Below are positions 63,813 through 64,000 of a stretch of DNA of 64,000 nucleotides, in pieces. Positions within the stretch are counted from its first letter, which is position 1. Every line of letters begins with the position of its first letter. The DNA comes from Cyrtodaria siliqua (lineage: Eukaryota; Mollusca; Bivalvia; Adapedonta; Hiatellidae), in contig JAWPHD010002621.1 of assembly GCA_037043455.1 (NCBI GenBank), positions 62,001 through 126,000 on the forward strand, read 5' to 3'. The translations under genes were made by a program, and so were the position numbers. Below the pieces are notes generated by a model. The model saw only the letters and a program-made list of their open reading frames with translations, had not been told where the DNA came from and made no database searches.

Positions 63813-63892
63813 TAGACCTAATCTCCCTTAAATCCGGAGTAAATGACCATGTTGTCTGCTTTGTGCCCACTTTTTGAAAAATTAGAGCATAA

Positions 63893-63950
63893 AGCAAACA
63901 AATTGCAATAAAGTAAACAAATTGCAATAAAGTAAACAAATTGCAATAAA
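63893..63950 (+). terminator. ZFC3H1: Triplicated polyadenylation signal of ZFC3H1
   Basis: Three AATAAA hexamers (63907-63912, 63926-63931, 63945-63950) sit in a 19-base tandem repeat (AAATTGCAATAAAGTAAAC), about 95-135 bases after the stop codon. A GT-rich cleavage-downstream element is not obvious before the window ends. Confidence 0.8.
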
Positions 63951-64000
63951 TGTTCGGTATGAAAGCATAAAAGTTGCTTTTCATCATTACAGGATACGGT

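Overview
The window is a piece of animal nuclear genome, most likely from a bivalve mollusc. It carries one long, intron-rich gene on the + strand. The introns are AT-rich and packed with decayed or non-autonomous transposons, minisatellites and SINEs. Several of these have the architecture described for bivalve 'pearl' or Helitron-like elements: a hairpin head, TCCGTCCGTC-rich leader, tandem core and hairpin tail. The species cannot be named from the sequence alone.

The gene is the orthologue of ZFC3H1, the scaffold of the nuclear poly(A) tail exosome targeting (PAXT) connection. I can follow the coding sequence from an ATG at 2578 to a TGA at 63812 through 35 exons. All exon phases match. 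The exons sum to 6714 bases, which is an exact multiple of three and gives 2237 residues. The protein has, in order, an acidic N-terminal EEGEL motif, a low-complexity and coiled-coil region with a proline tract, a C-x7-C-x4-C-x3-H zinc finger split over exons 17 and 18, and a C-terminal solenoid of HAT/TPR-like repeats (exons 21-35). Three overlapping AATAAA signals follow the stop.

Region by region: 1-2340 is a decayed CR1/L2-like non-LTR retrotransposon on the minus strand, ending a few hundred bases before the start codon. Intron 1 (3053-8568) has the hallmarks of a U12-type (minor spliceosome) intron and holds several terminal-inverted-repeat elements. Introns 2-7 (to 24312) hold tandem-core Helitron-like elements, nested DNA transposons, SINEs and a 54-base minisatellite. 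Introns 8-20 hold further MITEs, SINEs, palindromes and a 27-copy 59-base minisatellite (intron 16). Introns 21-34 hold more Helitron-like elements, 60/61-base and 19-base minisatellites and long palindromes.

The patterns that most deserve a second look are these: the U12 intron; local duplications that copy splice junctions and create decoy sites (exons 18, 23, 32, 34); a splice donor that coincides with a transposon end (intron 12); five elements with CAG...CTG termini and perfect 5-base target duplications; and long palindromes found repeatedly beside TGACGTCA sites. No other protein-coding host gene, no CRISPR array and no bacterial feature is seen.
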